DNA from: Kineococcus terrestris
Lineage (GTDB): Bacteria > Actinomycetota > Actinomycetes > Actinomycetales > Kineococcaceae
Assembly (NCBI RefSeq): GCF_041020765.1
Contig: NZ_JBEUEJ010000005.1
Direction: 5' to 3' (one strand)
Length of the DNA: 64,000 nucleotides
Below, piece after piece: positions 25,340-33,775 of this stretch. Positions within the stretch are counted from its first letter, which is position 1. Each line of letters begins with the position of its first letter. Below the pieces are notes generated by a model that saw only the letters and a program-made list of their open reading frames with translations, was not told the origin of the DNA and did not search any database. The translations under genes and the position numbers were made by a program.

Positions 25340-26377
25340 ATGCCCGCTCCCGCGGACCGCGAGAAGGCCCTGGAATCCGCGCTCGCCGCGATCGACAAGT
25401 CGTTCGGCAAGGGGTCCGTGATGCGGCTCGGCGACGAGAGCCGTCCGCCCATCGAGGTCATCCCCACCGGGGCGATCTCCCTGGACGTCGCGCTCGGCAT
25501 CGGCGGCCTGCCGCGCGGGCGCGTCGTGGAGGTCTACGGCCCGGAGTCCTCCGGCAAGACGACCGTGGCCCTGCACGCCGTGGCCAACGCCCAGCGCGCC
25601 GGCGGCATCGCCGCCTTCATCGACGCCGAGCACGCCCTCGACCCCGACTACGCCGCCAAGCTCGGCGTGGACACCGACGCACTGCTCGTCTCCCAGCCCG
25701 ACACGGGCGAGCAGGCCCTCGAGATCGCCGACATGCTCATCCGCTCCGGCGCGCTCGACATCATCGTCATCGACTCCGTGGCGGCCCTGGTGCCCAAGGC
25801 GGAGATCGAGGGCGAGATGGGCGACAGCCACGTCGGTCTGCAGGCCCGCCTCATGTCGCAGGCCCTGCGCAAGATCACCGGCGCGCTCAACCACTCCGGC
25901 ACGACGGCCATCTTCATCAACCAGCTGCGCGAGAAGATCGGCGTCATGTTCGGCTCGCCGGAGACGACGACCGGCGGCAAGGCGCTGAAGTTCTACGCCT
26001 CCGTGCGCCTGGACGTCCGCCGCATCGAGACGCTCAAGGACGGCACCGTGCCCGTCGGCAACCGCACCCGCGTCAAGGTCGTCAAGAACAAGGTCAGCCC
26101 GCCGTTCAAGCAGGCCGAGTTCGACATCCTGTACGGCCAGGGCATCTCCCGCGAGGGCGGCCTGATCGACCTGGGCGTCGAGCACGGCTTCGTCCGCAAG
26201 TCCGGCGCCTGGTACACGTACGAGGGCGACCAGCTGGGCCAGGGCAAGGAGAACGCCCGCGCCTTCCTGCGCGACAACCCCGACCTCGGCGACGAGATCG
26301 AGAAGCGCATCAAGGAGAAGCTCGGGGTCGGCCCGCGCGTGGACGCCCCGGCCGAGGAGCCGGCGGTCCAGTTCTGA
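25340..26377 (+). CDS. recA: Recombinase RecA
   Basis: A 345-residue RecA, the strand-exchange protein that also triggers LexA self-cleavage in the SOS response. Walker A is GPESSGKT at 67-74; other signatures are DIIVIDSVAALVPKAEIEGE (Walker B), ALRKITGAL, and the MAW/signature stretch INQLREKIGVMFGSPET. No intein is present, unlike some mycobacterial recA genes. The ATG at 25340 has GGTGAGGA upstream. The frame of recX runs open beneath the recA 3' end. Confidence 0.99.
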   Translation: MPAPADREKALESALAAIDKSFGKGSVMRLGDESRPPIEVIPTGAISLDVALGIGGLPRGRVVEVYGPESSGKTTVALHAVANAQRAGGIAAFIDAEHALDPDYAAKLGVDTDALLVSQPDTGEQALEIADMLIRSGALDIIVIDSVAALVPKAEIEGEMGDSHVGLQARLMSQALRKITGALNHSGTTAIFINQLREKIGVMFGSPETTTGGKALKFYASVRLDVRRIETLKDGTVPVGNRTRVKVVKNKVSPPFKQAEFDILYGQGISREGGLIDLGVEHGFVRKSGAWYTYEGDQLGQGKENARAFLRDNPDLGDEIEKRIKEKLGVGPRVDAPAEEPAVQF

Positions 26378-27024
26378 GCAGGTCCCCGCGCACGGGGAGG
26401 GCTCCCGGTCCGGCGGAGGACCCGGACCGGGAGCCCGACCCGTACGACGTCGCCCGCGCCATCGCCCTGCGCCAGCTGACGATGGCGCCGCGCAGCCGCG
26501 CCCAGCTGGCCGAGAAGCTGGCGGCCCGCGACGTCCCCGACGAGGTGGCCTCCGAGGTCCTCGACCGCTTCGAGGACGTCGGCCTCGTCGACGACGCCCG
26601 CTACGCCGAGGGATTCGTCAACGCCCGGCAGGGCCAGCGGGGCCGGCGCGCGCTGGCGCTGGAGCTGCGCCGCAAGGGCGTGGACGACGAGACGGCCCGC
26701 GAGGCCGTGGACGCCGTCGACGACGCCTCCGAGGAGGCCGCCGCGCGACGCCTCGTGCAGCGCAAGCTCGCCGCCACGCGCGGCCTCGACCGCGTCGTGC
26801 GCCAGCGCCGCCTCGCCGGGGCGCTGGCCCGGCGCGGCTTCCCGCCCGGCCTCGTCATGAGCGTCGTCCGCGAGGAGCTCGCCGCGGACGAGGTGGACCA
26901 GGTGGACGAGGACGAGCTGGTGGACGGCTCCGCGCACGTCCCGGGGACCGTCGACGACACGAACGACACGGACGACGGGGACCGCGCGGGCGGGACCCTC
27001 CCCGGGGCGGCCGACGGCGACTGA
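26374..27024 (+). CDS. recX: Regulatory protein RecX (start uncertain)
   Basis: RecX binds RecA filaments and limits recombinase activity. Helical repeats are clear: RAQLAEKLAARDVPDEVASE, GLVDDARYAEGF, LELRRKGVDDE and ALARRGFPPGLV. An acidic tail of about 45 residues follows. The first canonical start is ATG 26482, but the codons before it (DPYDVARAIALRQLT) match the family's N-terminal helix, so translation should begin earlier. In that frame there is no ATG, GTG or TTG for more than 300 bases; the only candidate is CTG 26374, which overlaps the recA stop. I give that start tentatively; the minimal gene is 26482-27024. Confidence 0.75.
   Translation: MSRSPRTGRAPGPAEDPDREPDPYDVARAIALRQLTMAPRSRAQLAEKLAARDVPDEVASEVLDRFEDVGLVDDARYAEGFVNARQGQRGRRALALELRRKGVDDETAREAVDAVDDASEEAAARRLVQRKLAATRGLDRVVRQRRLAGALARRGFPPGLVMSVVREELAADEVDQVDEDELVDGSAHVPGTVDDTNDTDDGDRAGGTLPGAADGD
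26399..26436 (+). terminator. Hairpin at the recA-recX junction
   Basis: A 14-bp perfect stem (26399-26412 with 26423-26436) has a 10-base loop holding GGAGGA. It begins 22 bases after the recA stop, inside the 5' part of the recX frame. It resembles the attenuating recA terminator known between recA and recX in E. coli. Confidence 0.7.
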
Positions 27025-27034
27025 CCGTCGGCGC

Positions 27035-27068
27035 GGGCCTGGGGACCCGGGCGGCGTCCCCGCAGCCC
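27035..27068. terminator. Imperfect hairpin between convergent recX and gluD
   Basis: Arms GGGC and GGGGAC pair with GTCCCC and GCCC across a small internal loop. It lies in the 50-base gap between the two convergent stops. Confidence 0.45.
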
Positions 27069-27074
27069 GACCGC

Positions 27075-27974
27075 TCAGGCGCCCCGCGCGCCCGGGGCCT
27101 GCAGCTCCGCCTGCTGAGCGGGCCGGTCCGCGGGCCGGCGACGGCGGCGCCCGGTCGCCGTGCGCCGCTGCACGTACTTGGCCACCTGCTCCAGCAGCAC
27201 GTTGATGGCGATGTAGATGAGCCCGATGACGAAGTACGTCTGCAGGGGGTTGTCCAGGAAACCGCGCAACTGGTCGGCGATCTTGCCCAGGTCCTGGATG
27301 AGCGCGAGCACGATGCTGGCCAGCGCGGTGTCCTTGAGGATGACGATGAGCTGGCTGATCAGCGCCGGCAGCATGGCCCGCACGGCCTGCGGCAGCTGGA
27401 CGGCGCGCATCACCTGCCCGCGGGTCAGGCCGATCGCCAGGCCCGCCTCCACCTGCCCCTTCGGCAGCGCGAGGACCCCGGCCCGCACGATCTCCGAGAT
27501 GATCACGCAGTTGTACAGGGTGAGCCCGATGACCAGGGACACCTCGGGACCCTGGTTGACGCCCAGCGCCCGCGTCAGGACGTCCACGTAGAGGATCGTC
27601 ACGATGACCGGCAGCCCGCGCAGCAGCTCGATGACACCGACGAGCGGCAGCCGCGCCGCCCGCCCGAGCGAGAGCCGGGCGGAGGCGATGACGATGCCGA
27701 TCACCAGGGACAGCAGGACGGCGAAGAAGGCGGCGCGCAGGGTGACCACCAGGCCGTCGCCGATGCGCGACCACACCGCCGGGAACTGCTCGTCGGAGGG
27801 GTTGACGAGGGGGTTCCACAGCTCCGGGTCGAACTGCCCGCGCTCGGCCAGGCGCAGCACCACCACGACGACGAACCCGACCAGGACGGCGGCCGCCACC
27901 AGGCTGCCGACGAGGATGCGCCGCCGGGCCCGCGGCCCCGGCGTGTCGAAGAGGACGGCCTCGGGCTGGCTCAC
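27075..27974 (-). CDS. gluD: Glutamate-type ABC transporter permease GluD
   Basis: A 299-residue inner-membrane permease of the HisM/GluD family with an N-terminal helix (LVAAAVLVGFVVVVVL) and the usual five-helix core. The EAA loop, which contacts the ATPase, reads EAGLAIGLTRGQVMRAVQLP. The C-terminus is long, basic and Gln-rich. Start GTG 27974 overlaps the gluC stop by four bases. It completes a four-gene importer with gluA, gluB and gluC. Confidence 0.93.
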   Translation of the reverse strand: MSQPEAVLFDTPGPRARRRILVGSLVAAAVLVGFVVVVVLRLAERGQFDPELWNPLVNPSDEQFPAVWSRIGDGLVVTLRAAFFAVLLSLVIGIVIASARLSLGRAARLPLVGVIELLRGLPVIVTILYVDVLTRALGVNQGPEVSLVIGLTLYNCVIISEIVRAGVLALPKGQVEAGLAIGLTRGQVMRAVQLPQAVRAMLPALISQLIVILKDTALASIVLALIQDLGKIADQLRGFLDNPLQTYFVIGLIYIAINVLLEQVAKYVQRRTATGRRRRRPADRPAQQAELQAPGARGA

Positions 27975-28621
27975 CGGGCCACCTCCAGTCGGCGCTCGGC
28001 CAGCGCCAGGAGGGCGGCCGTGCTGAGAGTTATGATCAGGAAGCCGATGGCCACGCCGGTCAGGATCGGCAGCTGCGGGTAGCCCTGCGCGCTGGTCAGG
28101 CGCGCGTAGACGCTGAACAGCTCGCCGCCCACGCCGAAGGCGCCGACCACGGCGCTGTTCTTGGTCATCGCGATGAGGACGTTGCCCACGGGGGGCACGA
28201 CCGCGCGCAGCGCCTGCGGCAGGATCACCAGCCCCACGATCTGGCGGAACGTCAGGCCGATCGCCCGGGCGGCCTCGGCCTGCCCGGTCGGCACCGTCGC
28301 GATGCCCGAGCGCACCGCCTCGCAGACGAAGGCCGAGGTGTAGAGCACCAGGGCGGTGACGCCGAAGACGTAGTAGGACGCGTTGATGCCCACGGTGGGG
28401 ATCCCGAAGGCCATCGTGAACAGCACGATCGCCAGGGGCGTGTTCCGCAGCCAGGTCACGTAGAAGGCGCCGAACGCGCGCAGCACCGGGATCGGGGAGA
28501 TCCGGAAGACCGCGAGGACGGTGCCCCACAGGAGGCTGCCGACGGCCCCCAGCGCGGCGATGCCGAGGGAGCGCAGGAAGCCGCTCCAGAAGAGGTCGAT
28601 GTTGTCGATGACCGGCTGCAC
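27971..28621 (-). CDS. gluC: Glutamate-type ABC transporter permease GluC
   Basis: A 216-residue permease with five hydrophobic helices and the EAA loop EAARAIGLTFRQIVGLVILP. The frame is open to 28675, but GTG 28621 (reading VQPVIDNIDLFWSGF) is preceded by GGAGGCGGAGG and begins at the conserved N-terminal helix. Partner permease GluD overlaps downstream by four bases; the binding-protein gene gluB is 124 bases upstream. Confidence 0.92.
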   Translation of the reverse strand: MQPVIDNIDLFWSGFLRSLGIAALGAVGSLLWGTVLAVFRISPIPVLRAFGAFYVTWLRNTPLAIVLFTMAFGIPTVGINASYYVFGVTALVLYTSAFVCEAVRSGIATVPTGQAEAARAIGLTFRQIVGLVILPQALRAVVPPVGNVLIAMTKNSAVVGAFGVGGELFSVYARLTSAQGYPQLPILTGVAIGFLIITLSTAALLALAERRLEVAR

Positions 28622-28745
28622 GCTCGGGCCTCCGCCTCCGGGGCTGACGGGTGCACGAGGAGGGGCGGCGGCCACGTCGTCGGGGCCGTCGTCCCCCCTC
28701 GTGCGTCGGGGGTGGAGCGCCGGGGCGCTCCAGGGGTGGTGCGGG

Positions 28746-29645
28746 TCAGACGCAGGCGTCGGGCTCGGGCAGCGTCGGGACCTCGGTGCCCTCGTACTGG
28801 CCGGCCGTGGAGGTCCAGGCCTCCTCGTAGTAGCCCTCGTCGGCGGCCTTCTGCAGCGACTCGTTGATGAACTCGCAGAAGGCGGTGTCGCCCTTGGTGA
28901 TGCCGATGCCGTACGGCTCCTCGGTGAACTGCTCGCCGACGAGCTTGAACTCGCCCTCGTTCTCGGCCACGTAGCCGGTGAGGATGACGTTGTCGGTCGT
29001 CATCGCCTGGACCTGGCCGTTCTGCATGGCGGCCACGCAGTCGTCGTAGACCTCGAACTCCACGAGCTGCCCCGGCGAGGCCAGGTACTCGCGGATGTTC
29101 TCCGCGGGCGTCGAGCCGGTCACCGAGCAGATGGTGACGTCGGGGTTGGCCGCGAGGTCCTCGGGGCCGTTGATCGTGGTGTTGTCCTCCAGCACCATGA
29201 TCTGCTGGCCGGCCTGGTAGTACGGCCCCGCGAACGTGATCCGCTCCTTGCGGGTGTCGTTGATGGTGTAGGTGGCCACCACCATGTCGACCGTCTCGTT
29301 GACGATGAGGTCCTCGCGCTGGGCGCTGGGCGCCTCGACCCACTCGATGGAGTCCTCCTCGACGCCGAGCTGCGCCGCGATGTACTTGGCGATGTCGACG
29401 TCGAAGCCCTCGGGGGTGCCCTCGAGGTTGGCCAGGCCGAAGCCGGGCTGGTCGAACTTGGTGCCCACGGTGATGGTGCCGGCCTCGTTGATCTCGGCCA
29501 TCGTCGTGCCGGCCTCGAAGCTGACGTCGCTGGAGGGGCTGGGTGCCTCCGCGCCCTCGGTCGCGGTGTCGTCACCGCCGCAGCCCGTCAGGGCCAGCGC
29601 GGCGGCGGCCGTCCCGGCGAGCAGGGCGGTGCGGAACTTCCTCAT
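28746..29645 (-). CDS. gluB: Glutamate-binding lipoprotein GluB
   Basis: A 299-residue extracytoplasmic solute-binding lipoprotein (SBP family 3). The signal peptide ends in the lipobox ALTGC, so Cys22 is the lipidated residue. Mature features of amino-acid binders are visible: GTKFDQPGFGL, GFDVDIAKYIAAQLG, and RKERITFAGPYYQAG. Start ATG 29645 has AGGAGG ten bases upstream. Best guess is glutamate (possibly aspartate or glutamine) by operon type. Confidence 0.92.
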   Translation of the reverse strand: MRKFRTALLAGTAAAALALTGCGGDDTATEGAEAPSPSSDVSFEAGTTMAEINEAGTITVGTKFDQPGFGLANLEGTPEGFDVDIAKYIAAQLGVEEDSIEWVEAPSAQREDLIVNETVDMVVATYTINDTRKERITFAGPYYQAGQQIMVLEDNTTINGPEDLAANPDVTICSVTGSTPAENIREYLASPGQLVEFEVYDDCVAAMQNGQVQAMTTDNVILTGYVAENEGEFKLVGEQFTEEPYGIGITKGDTAFCEFINESLQKAADEGYYEEAWTSTAGQYEGTEVPTLPEPDACV

Positions 29646-29740
29646 GGGAGCGGTGCCTCCTGGTCGTGTCGTCGTTCCTGCGGTGTGCCGCGGAGCGGCG
29701 GCGGTGCCGGGGGTGGCCCGGCGCCGCGGTCCGGAGACCC

Positions 29741-30538
29741 TCAGTGCGTGAGGATCTTGGAGAGGAAGTCCTTGGCCCGCTCGTGCTTGGGGGCCGTGAA
29801 GAACTCCTCCGGCTCGGCGTCCTCGAGGATGCGCCCGTCCGCCATGAAGACGACCCTGTCCGCGGCGCGGCGGGCGAACCCCATCTCGTGCGTGACGACG
29901 ATCATGGTCATGCCGCTCTTGGCGAGACCGGTCATCACGTCGAGGACCTCGTTGATCATCTCCGGGTCCAGCGCCGACGTCGGCTCGTCGAAGAGCATGA
30001 CCTTCGGCTCCATGGCCAGCGCCCGCGCGATCGCCACGCGCTGCTGCTGGCCGCCGGACAGCTGGGCGGGGTACTTGTCGGCCTGGCTGGCCACGCCCAC
30101 CCGCTCGAGCAGCTCGGTGGCGCGCCGGTCCGCGTCGGCCGAGGAGACGCCGCGGACCTTCGTCGGCCCGAGCGTGACGTTCTCGCGCACCGTCTTGTGC
30201 GCGAAGAGGTTGAAGGACTGGAACACCATGCCGACGTCGGCGCGCAGGCGCGCCAGCTCCTTGCCCTCCTGGGGCAGCTCGCGGCCGTCGACGGTGATGT
30301 GCCCGGAGTCGATCGTCTCCAGCCGGTTGATCGTCCGGCACAGCGTGGACTTGCCGGAGCCGGAGGGGCCGATGACGACGACGACCTCGCCGTGCGCGAC
30401 GGTGAGGTCGATGTCGCGCAGCACGTGCAGCTGCCCGAAGTGCTTCTGCACGTCGCGCAGCACCACCAGCGGCTCGCGGCCGCCGGTGCCCCGCGGGGGC
30501 TCGGCGTCCGGTGAGGCCGCCTGGGCGTGGTCACTCAT
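29741..30538 (-). CDS. gluA: Glutamate-type ABC transporter ATPase GluA
   Basis: A 265-residue ATPase of polar amino-acid importers. Walker A GPSGSGKST is at 57-65; Q-loop VFQSFNLFAH, signature LSGGQQQRVAIARAL, Walker B VMLFDEPTSALDP and the H-loop VTHEM are all present. The first 22 residues are a non-conserved extension. The ATG at 30538 lies eight bases after TAGGTT on the same strand, so the whole gluABCD operon may be led by a leaderless message. It is divergent from miaB. Confidence 0.94.
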   Translation of the reverse strand: MSDHAQAASPDAEPPRGTGGREPLVVLRDVQKHFGQLHVLRDIDLTVAHGEVVVVIGPSGSGKSTLCRTINRLETIDSGHITVDGRELPQEGKELARLRADVGMVFQSFNLFAHKTVRENVTLGPTKVRGVSSADADRRATELLERVGVASQADKYPAQLSGGQQQRVAIARALAMEPKVMLFDEPTSALDPEMINEVLDVMTGLAKSGMTMIVVTHEMGFARRAADRVVFMADGRILEDAEPEEFFTAPKHERAKDFLSKILTH

Positions 30539-30643
30539 GCGGGCAGAACCTACACACACCCGCCACCGTGACCAGCGGACCGGCCACGTGGCGGGCACAT
30601 CGTGATCCGGCCGTGACGTCGGCCGGGTCCGGTGCCGGTGACC

Positions 30644-30649
30644 TACCCT
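30644..30649 (+). promoter_or_regulatory. -10 element TACCCT of miaB
   Basis: TACCCT is followed eight bases later by the miaB ATG. GGGAGG lies between, so either leaderless or very short-leader translation is possible. Confidence 0.5.
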
Positions 30650-30657
30650 GGGAGGCG

Positions 30658-32199
30658 ATGAGCACGCCCACCGTCCCGCGCCCCGCGACCCCGGCTCCCG
30701 CGCCGGTGGCGGGGGAGCAGCCGCGCACCTACCAGGTGCGCACCTTCGGCTGCCAGATGAACGTCCACGACTCCGAGCGCCTGTCCGGGCTGCTGGAGGA
30801 CGCCGGCTACGTGCGCTTCGACGAGGCGCCCGGCGACGTCGCCGGTGGCCCCGCCGAGCCGGACGTCGTCGTCTTCAACACGTGCGCCGTGCGCGAGAAC
30901 GCCGACAACAAGCTGTACGGCAACCTCGGCCACCTGGCGCCCGTGAAGGCGCGCCGGCCCGGCATGCAGATCGCGGTGGGCGGCTGCCTGGCGCAGAAGG
31001 ACCGCGGCGAGATCGTCCGCAAGGCGCCCTGGGTGGACGTCGTCTTCGGCACCCACAACGTCGGCTCGCTGCCCGTGCTGCTCGAGCGCGCCCGCCACAA
31101 CGAGCAGGCGCAGGTGGAGATCCTGGAGTCGCTGGAGGTCTTCCCCTCCACGCTGCCCACCCGCCGCGAGTCGCCCTACGCGGCGTGGGTCAGCGTCTCC
31201 GTCGGCTGCAACAACACCTGCACCTTCTGCATCGTCCCCAGCCTGCGCGGCAAGGAGAAGGACCGCCGCCCCGGCGACGTGCTCGCCGAGGTCGAGGCCC
31301 TCGTCGCCGAGGGCGTGCTCGAGGTGACGCTGCTGGGGCAGAACGTCAACACCTACGGCGTGGAGTTCGGCGACAAGCTGGCCTTCGGCAAGCTGCTGCG
31401 GGCCACCGGCGCGGTCGAGGGCCTGGAGCGCGTGCGCTTCACCAGCCCGCACCCGTCCAGCTTCACCAGCGACGTCATCGACGCGATGGCCGAGACGCCC
31501 ACCGTCATGCCGAGCCTGCACATGCCGCTGCAGTCCGGCTCGGACCGGGTGCTGCGGGCCATGCGCCGCAGCTACCGGCGCACCCGCTTCGCGGCCATCG
31601 TGCAGGAGGTGCGCGAGCGCATCCCCGACGCGGCGATCACCACCGACGTCATCGTCGGCTTCCCCGGCGAGACGGAGGAGGACTTCCAGCAGACGCTGGA
31701 GGTCGTCGCCGAGTCCCGCTTCGCCAGCGCCTTCACCTTCCAGTACTCCCCGCGCCCGGGCACCCCCGCCGCCACCATGGACGGCCAGGTGCCCAAGGCG
31801 GTCGTGCAGGAGCGCTACGAGCGGCTCGTCGCGCTGCAGGAGGAGATCGCCTGGTCGGAGAACCGGGCGCAGGAGGGGCGGGTGCTGGAGGTCCTCGTGT
31901 CCGAGGGCGAGGGCCGCAAGGACGCCGCCACGCAGCGGCTGTCCGGGCGCGCGCCCGACAACCGGCTCGTCCACTTCGCGGTGCCGCAGGGCCAGGACGC
32001 GCCGCGGCCCGGCGACGTGGCCACGGTGACGGTCACGCGCGGTGCCCCGCACCACCTGGAGGCGGACGTCACCGGCACCTGGGCCGTGCGGCGCACCCGC
32101 GCCGGCGACGCCTGGGAGGCGCGCCAGGCCCGCCCCGAGCCGGAGGCCGCCGGCCCCCGGCCCGTCGCGCTCGGCCTGCCGGCGCTGCGCACCCGCTGA
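30658..32199 (+). CDS. miaB: tRNA-2-methylthio-N6-dimethylallyladenosine synthase MiaB
   Basis: A 513-residue radical-SAM methylthiotransferase that adds the 2-methylthio group at A37 of tRNAs reading UNN codons. Cluster ligands are Cys32 (TFGCQMNVHDSE), Cys76 (NTCAVREN) and Cys110 (GGCLAQKD), with the radical-SAM set Cys184, Cys188 and Cys191 (VGCNNTCTFC). A TRAM domain lies near 405-475. It acts after MiaA, encoded 600 bases downstream. The frame is open to 30511, but ATG 30658 is set by the -10 and GGGAGG. Confidence 0.97.
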   Translation: MSTPTVPRPATPAPAPVAGEQPRTYQVRTFGCQMNVHDSERLSGLLEDAGYVRFDEAPGDVAGGPAEPDVVVFNTCAVRENADNKLYGNLGHLAPVKARRPGMQIAVGGCLAQKDRGEIVRKAPWVDVVFGTHNVGSLPVLLERARHNEQAQVEILESLEVFPSTLPTRRESPYAAWVSVSVGCNNTCTFCIVPSLRGKEKDRRPGDVLAEVEALVAEGVLEVTLLGQNVNTYGVEFGDKLAFGKLLRATGAVEGLERVRFTSPHPSSFTSDVIDAMAETPTVMPSLHMPLQSGSDRVLRAMRRSYRRTRFAAIVQEVRERIPDAAITTDVIVGFPGETEEDFQQTLEVVAESRFASAFTFQYSPRPGTPAATMDGQVPKAVVQERYERLVALQEEIAWSENRAQEGRVLEVLVSEGEGRKDAATQRLSGRAPDNRLVHFAVPQGQDAPRPGDVATVTVTRGAPHHLEADVTGTWAVRRTRAGDAWEARQARPEPEAAGPRPVALGLPALRTR

Positions 32200-32204
32200 C
32201 CGCG

Positions 32205-32231
32205 TCCCCGGGCGGTGCGGCCGCCCGGGGA
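32205..32231. terminator. Terminator hairpin between miaB and the Pro-rich peptide gene
   Basis: An 11-bp perfect stem (32205-32215 with 32221-32231) has a five-base loop. It lies between two convergent stops and can serve both strands. Confidence 0.8.
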
Positions 32232-32236
32232 GCGCG

Positions 32237-32386
32237 CTACTTCGCCGGCGGGGTCACCGGGTCCGGCGCGGGCCCGGGGTCCGGGACCGGACCGGGGTCC
32301 GGCACGGGCGGCGACCCGGGGCTGCCGGGGTCTGGCACGGGGGACGGCGGCGGGGGAGTCGTCGGCGGCGGGGTCGGGATGGTCAC
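32237..32386 (-). CDS. Small proline-rich protein, 49 residues
   Basis: Unrecognised. GTG 32386 is preceded by an AGGAGG ribosome-binding site at ideal spacing, and the 50-codon frame ends in TAG just before a terminator hairpin. The product is roughly half proline: it starts MTIPTPPPTTPPPP and carries repeated PDPG units, ending in TPPAK. There is no signal peptide or hydrophobic helix. It lies 43 bases downstream of the antitoxin-like gene on the same strand. Without the strong SD I would not call it; composition alone could be chance in GC-rich DNA. Confidence 0.55.
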   Translation of the reverse strand: MTIPTPPPTTPPPPSPVPDPGSPGSPPVPDPGPVPDPGPAPDPVTPPAK

Positions 32387-32429
32387 GGGGCCTCCTGGGT
32401 CGGTGCTCGTCCTCGGTGGCGGCCGGCGC

Positions 32430-32759
32430 TCAGCGCGCGGGACCGGACATCGTCGTGCCGTCGTACGGCTGGCCGCCGCGCATGCTCGTCCCGCCGTCGG
32501 GGTGCTCGGTGCGCGCGGGCTGCCCGGCCGCCACGCGCACGCCCGAGCGCGCCACCCGCGAGACCCGCGCCACGTGCGGGGCGTACTTGCCCTCGGTGCG
32601 CTGGTCGACGAAGCGCGCCGCGCGGTCGATCGCGCTGCCGGCCTGCCCCTCGTGGTCGGCGACGAAGGAGCCCGCCCGCCGGCGCGCCACCCCGATGGCG
32701 TCGCCGGTGCGCTCCACGGCCTCGTCCAGCTTGCGGTTCAGGTAGTCCATCGTGCCCAC
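32430..32759 (-). CDS. Small helical protein resembling MT0933-like antitoxins
   Basis: A 109-residue hydrophilic protein. Residues 4-70 read as amphipathic helices (DYLNRKLDEAVERTGDAIG, then AIDRAARFVDQRTEGKYAP), which resemble the MT0933/Rv0909-type antitoxin family where a GKY/GKH turn follows such a helix. The tail is disordered. No toxin-like gene is adjacent, so an antitoxin role is doubtful; a stress or DNA-binding role is equally possible. GTG 32759 has GGGAGGAG at good spacing; ATG 32750 is the alternative. Confidence 0.6.
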   Translation of the reverse strand: MGTMDYLNRKLDEAVERTGDAIGVARRRAGSFVADHEGQAGSAIDRAARFVDQRTEGKYAPHVARVSRVARSGVRVAAGQPARTEHPDGGTSMRGGQPYDGTTMSGPAR

Positions 32760-32815
32760 GGTCGGCTCCTCCCACGTCGGGCGAACAGGGTCCCAGCGTC
32801 TGACAGCATGCCGCC

Positions 32816-33775
32816 GTGGGCCACCCGGTGACGAGCGAGGAGCCGACCGCGCCCGTGGTGGCCGTGGTGGGGCCCACCGCCTCCGGCAAGTCCGACGTGG
32901 CCGTCGCGCTGGCCCGGCTGCTGCCCGGGGGCGGCGAGGTCGTCAACGCCGACGCGATGCAGCTGTACCGCGGGATGGACGTCGGCACGGCCAAGCTGCC
33001 GCCCGCCGAGCGGGCCGGGGTGCCCCACCACCTCCTGGACGTGCTGGACGTCGCGCAGGCCGCCGACGTCGCCACCTACCAGCACCTGGCCCGGCGGGCC
33101 TTCGACGAGGTCGCGGCCCGGGGGCGCCGCCCGCTGCTGGTGGGCGGCTCCGGGCTGTACGTGCGCGCGGCCCTGGACGAGATGAGCTTCCCCGGCACCG
33201 ACCCGCGGGTGCGCGAGCGCTGGGAGGCCGAGCTCGCCGAGCGCGGCCCGCACGCCCTGCACGCCGTCCTCGCCGCGCGCGACCCCGACGCCGCGGCGCG
33301 CATCCTGCCCGGCAACGGCCGCCGCGTCGTGCGCGCGCTGGAGGTCGTGGAGATCACCGGGCGGCCGTTCGCCGCGTCCCTGCCCGAGCAGCGCTACGCC
33401 CGCCCGGCCGTGCAGGTCGGCCTGGCCGTGCCGCGCGAGCAGCTGGACGCCCGCATCGACGCGCGGGTGCGGCGGATGGCCGGGGCGGGCCTCGTGGAGG
33501 AGGTGCGCGCCCTGGCCGGGCGCGGTCTGCGCGAGGGGCGCACCGCCTCCCGCGCCCTCGGCTACGCGCAGGTGCTCGACGCCCTCGACGGGCGCACCAC
33601 GCTGGAGGAGGCCCTGGAGCTGACGGCCCGCCTCACCCGCCGCTTCGCCCGCAAGCAGGAGTCGTGGTTCCGCCGCGACCCGCGCGTGCACTGGCTGGAC
33701 GCCCCCGACGGCACCAGCGCCGCCGAGCTGGCCGAGCGGGCGGCCCTGCTGGCCGCCGTAGGCTGCCCGGCGTGA
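32816..33775 (+). CDS. miaA: tRNA dimethylallyltransferase MiaA
   Basis: A 319-residue prenyltransferase that adds the dimethylallyl group to A37 of tRNA, the substrate for MiaB. The P-loop GPTASGKS is at 19-26; DAMQLYRGMDVGTAK and LLVGGSGLYVRA are conserved substrate-binding segments, and ALGYAQV lies in the C-terminal half. GTG 32816 lies six bases after CAGCAT (nAnnnT). The stop overlaps dapF by four bases. Confidence 0.96.
   Translation: MGHPVTSEEPTAPVVAVVGPTASGKSDVAVALARLLPGGGEVVNADAMQLYRGMDVGTAKLPPAERAGVPHHLLDVLDVAQAADVATYQHLARRAFDEVAARGRRPLLVGGSGLYVRAALDEMSFPGTDPRVRERWEAELAERGPHALHAVLAARDPDAAARILPGNGRRVVRALEVVEITGRPFAASLPEQRYARPAVQVGLAVPREQLDARIDARVRRMAGAGLVEEVRALAGRGLREGRTASRALGYAQVLDALDGRTTLEEALELTARLTRRFARKQESWFRRDPRVHWLDAPDGTSAAELAERAALLAAVGCPA

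Noticed and set aside
32430..32759. A toxin-antitoxin module
   Set aside because: The antitoxin-like resemblance is weak and the adjacent 49-residue peptide has no toxin features, so only the pairing is reported.
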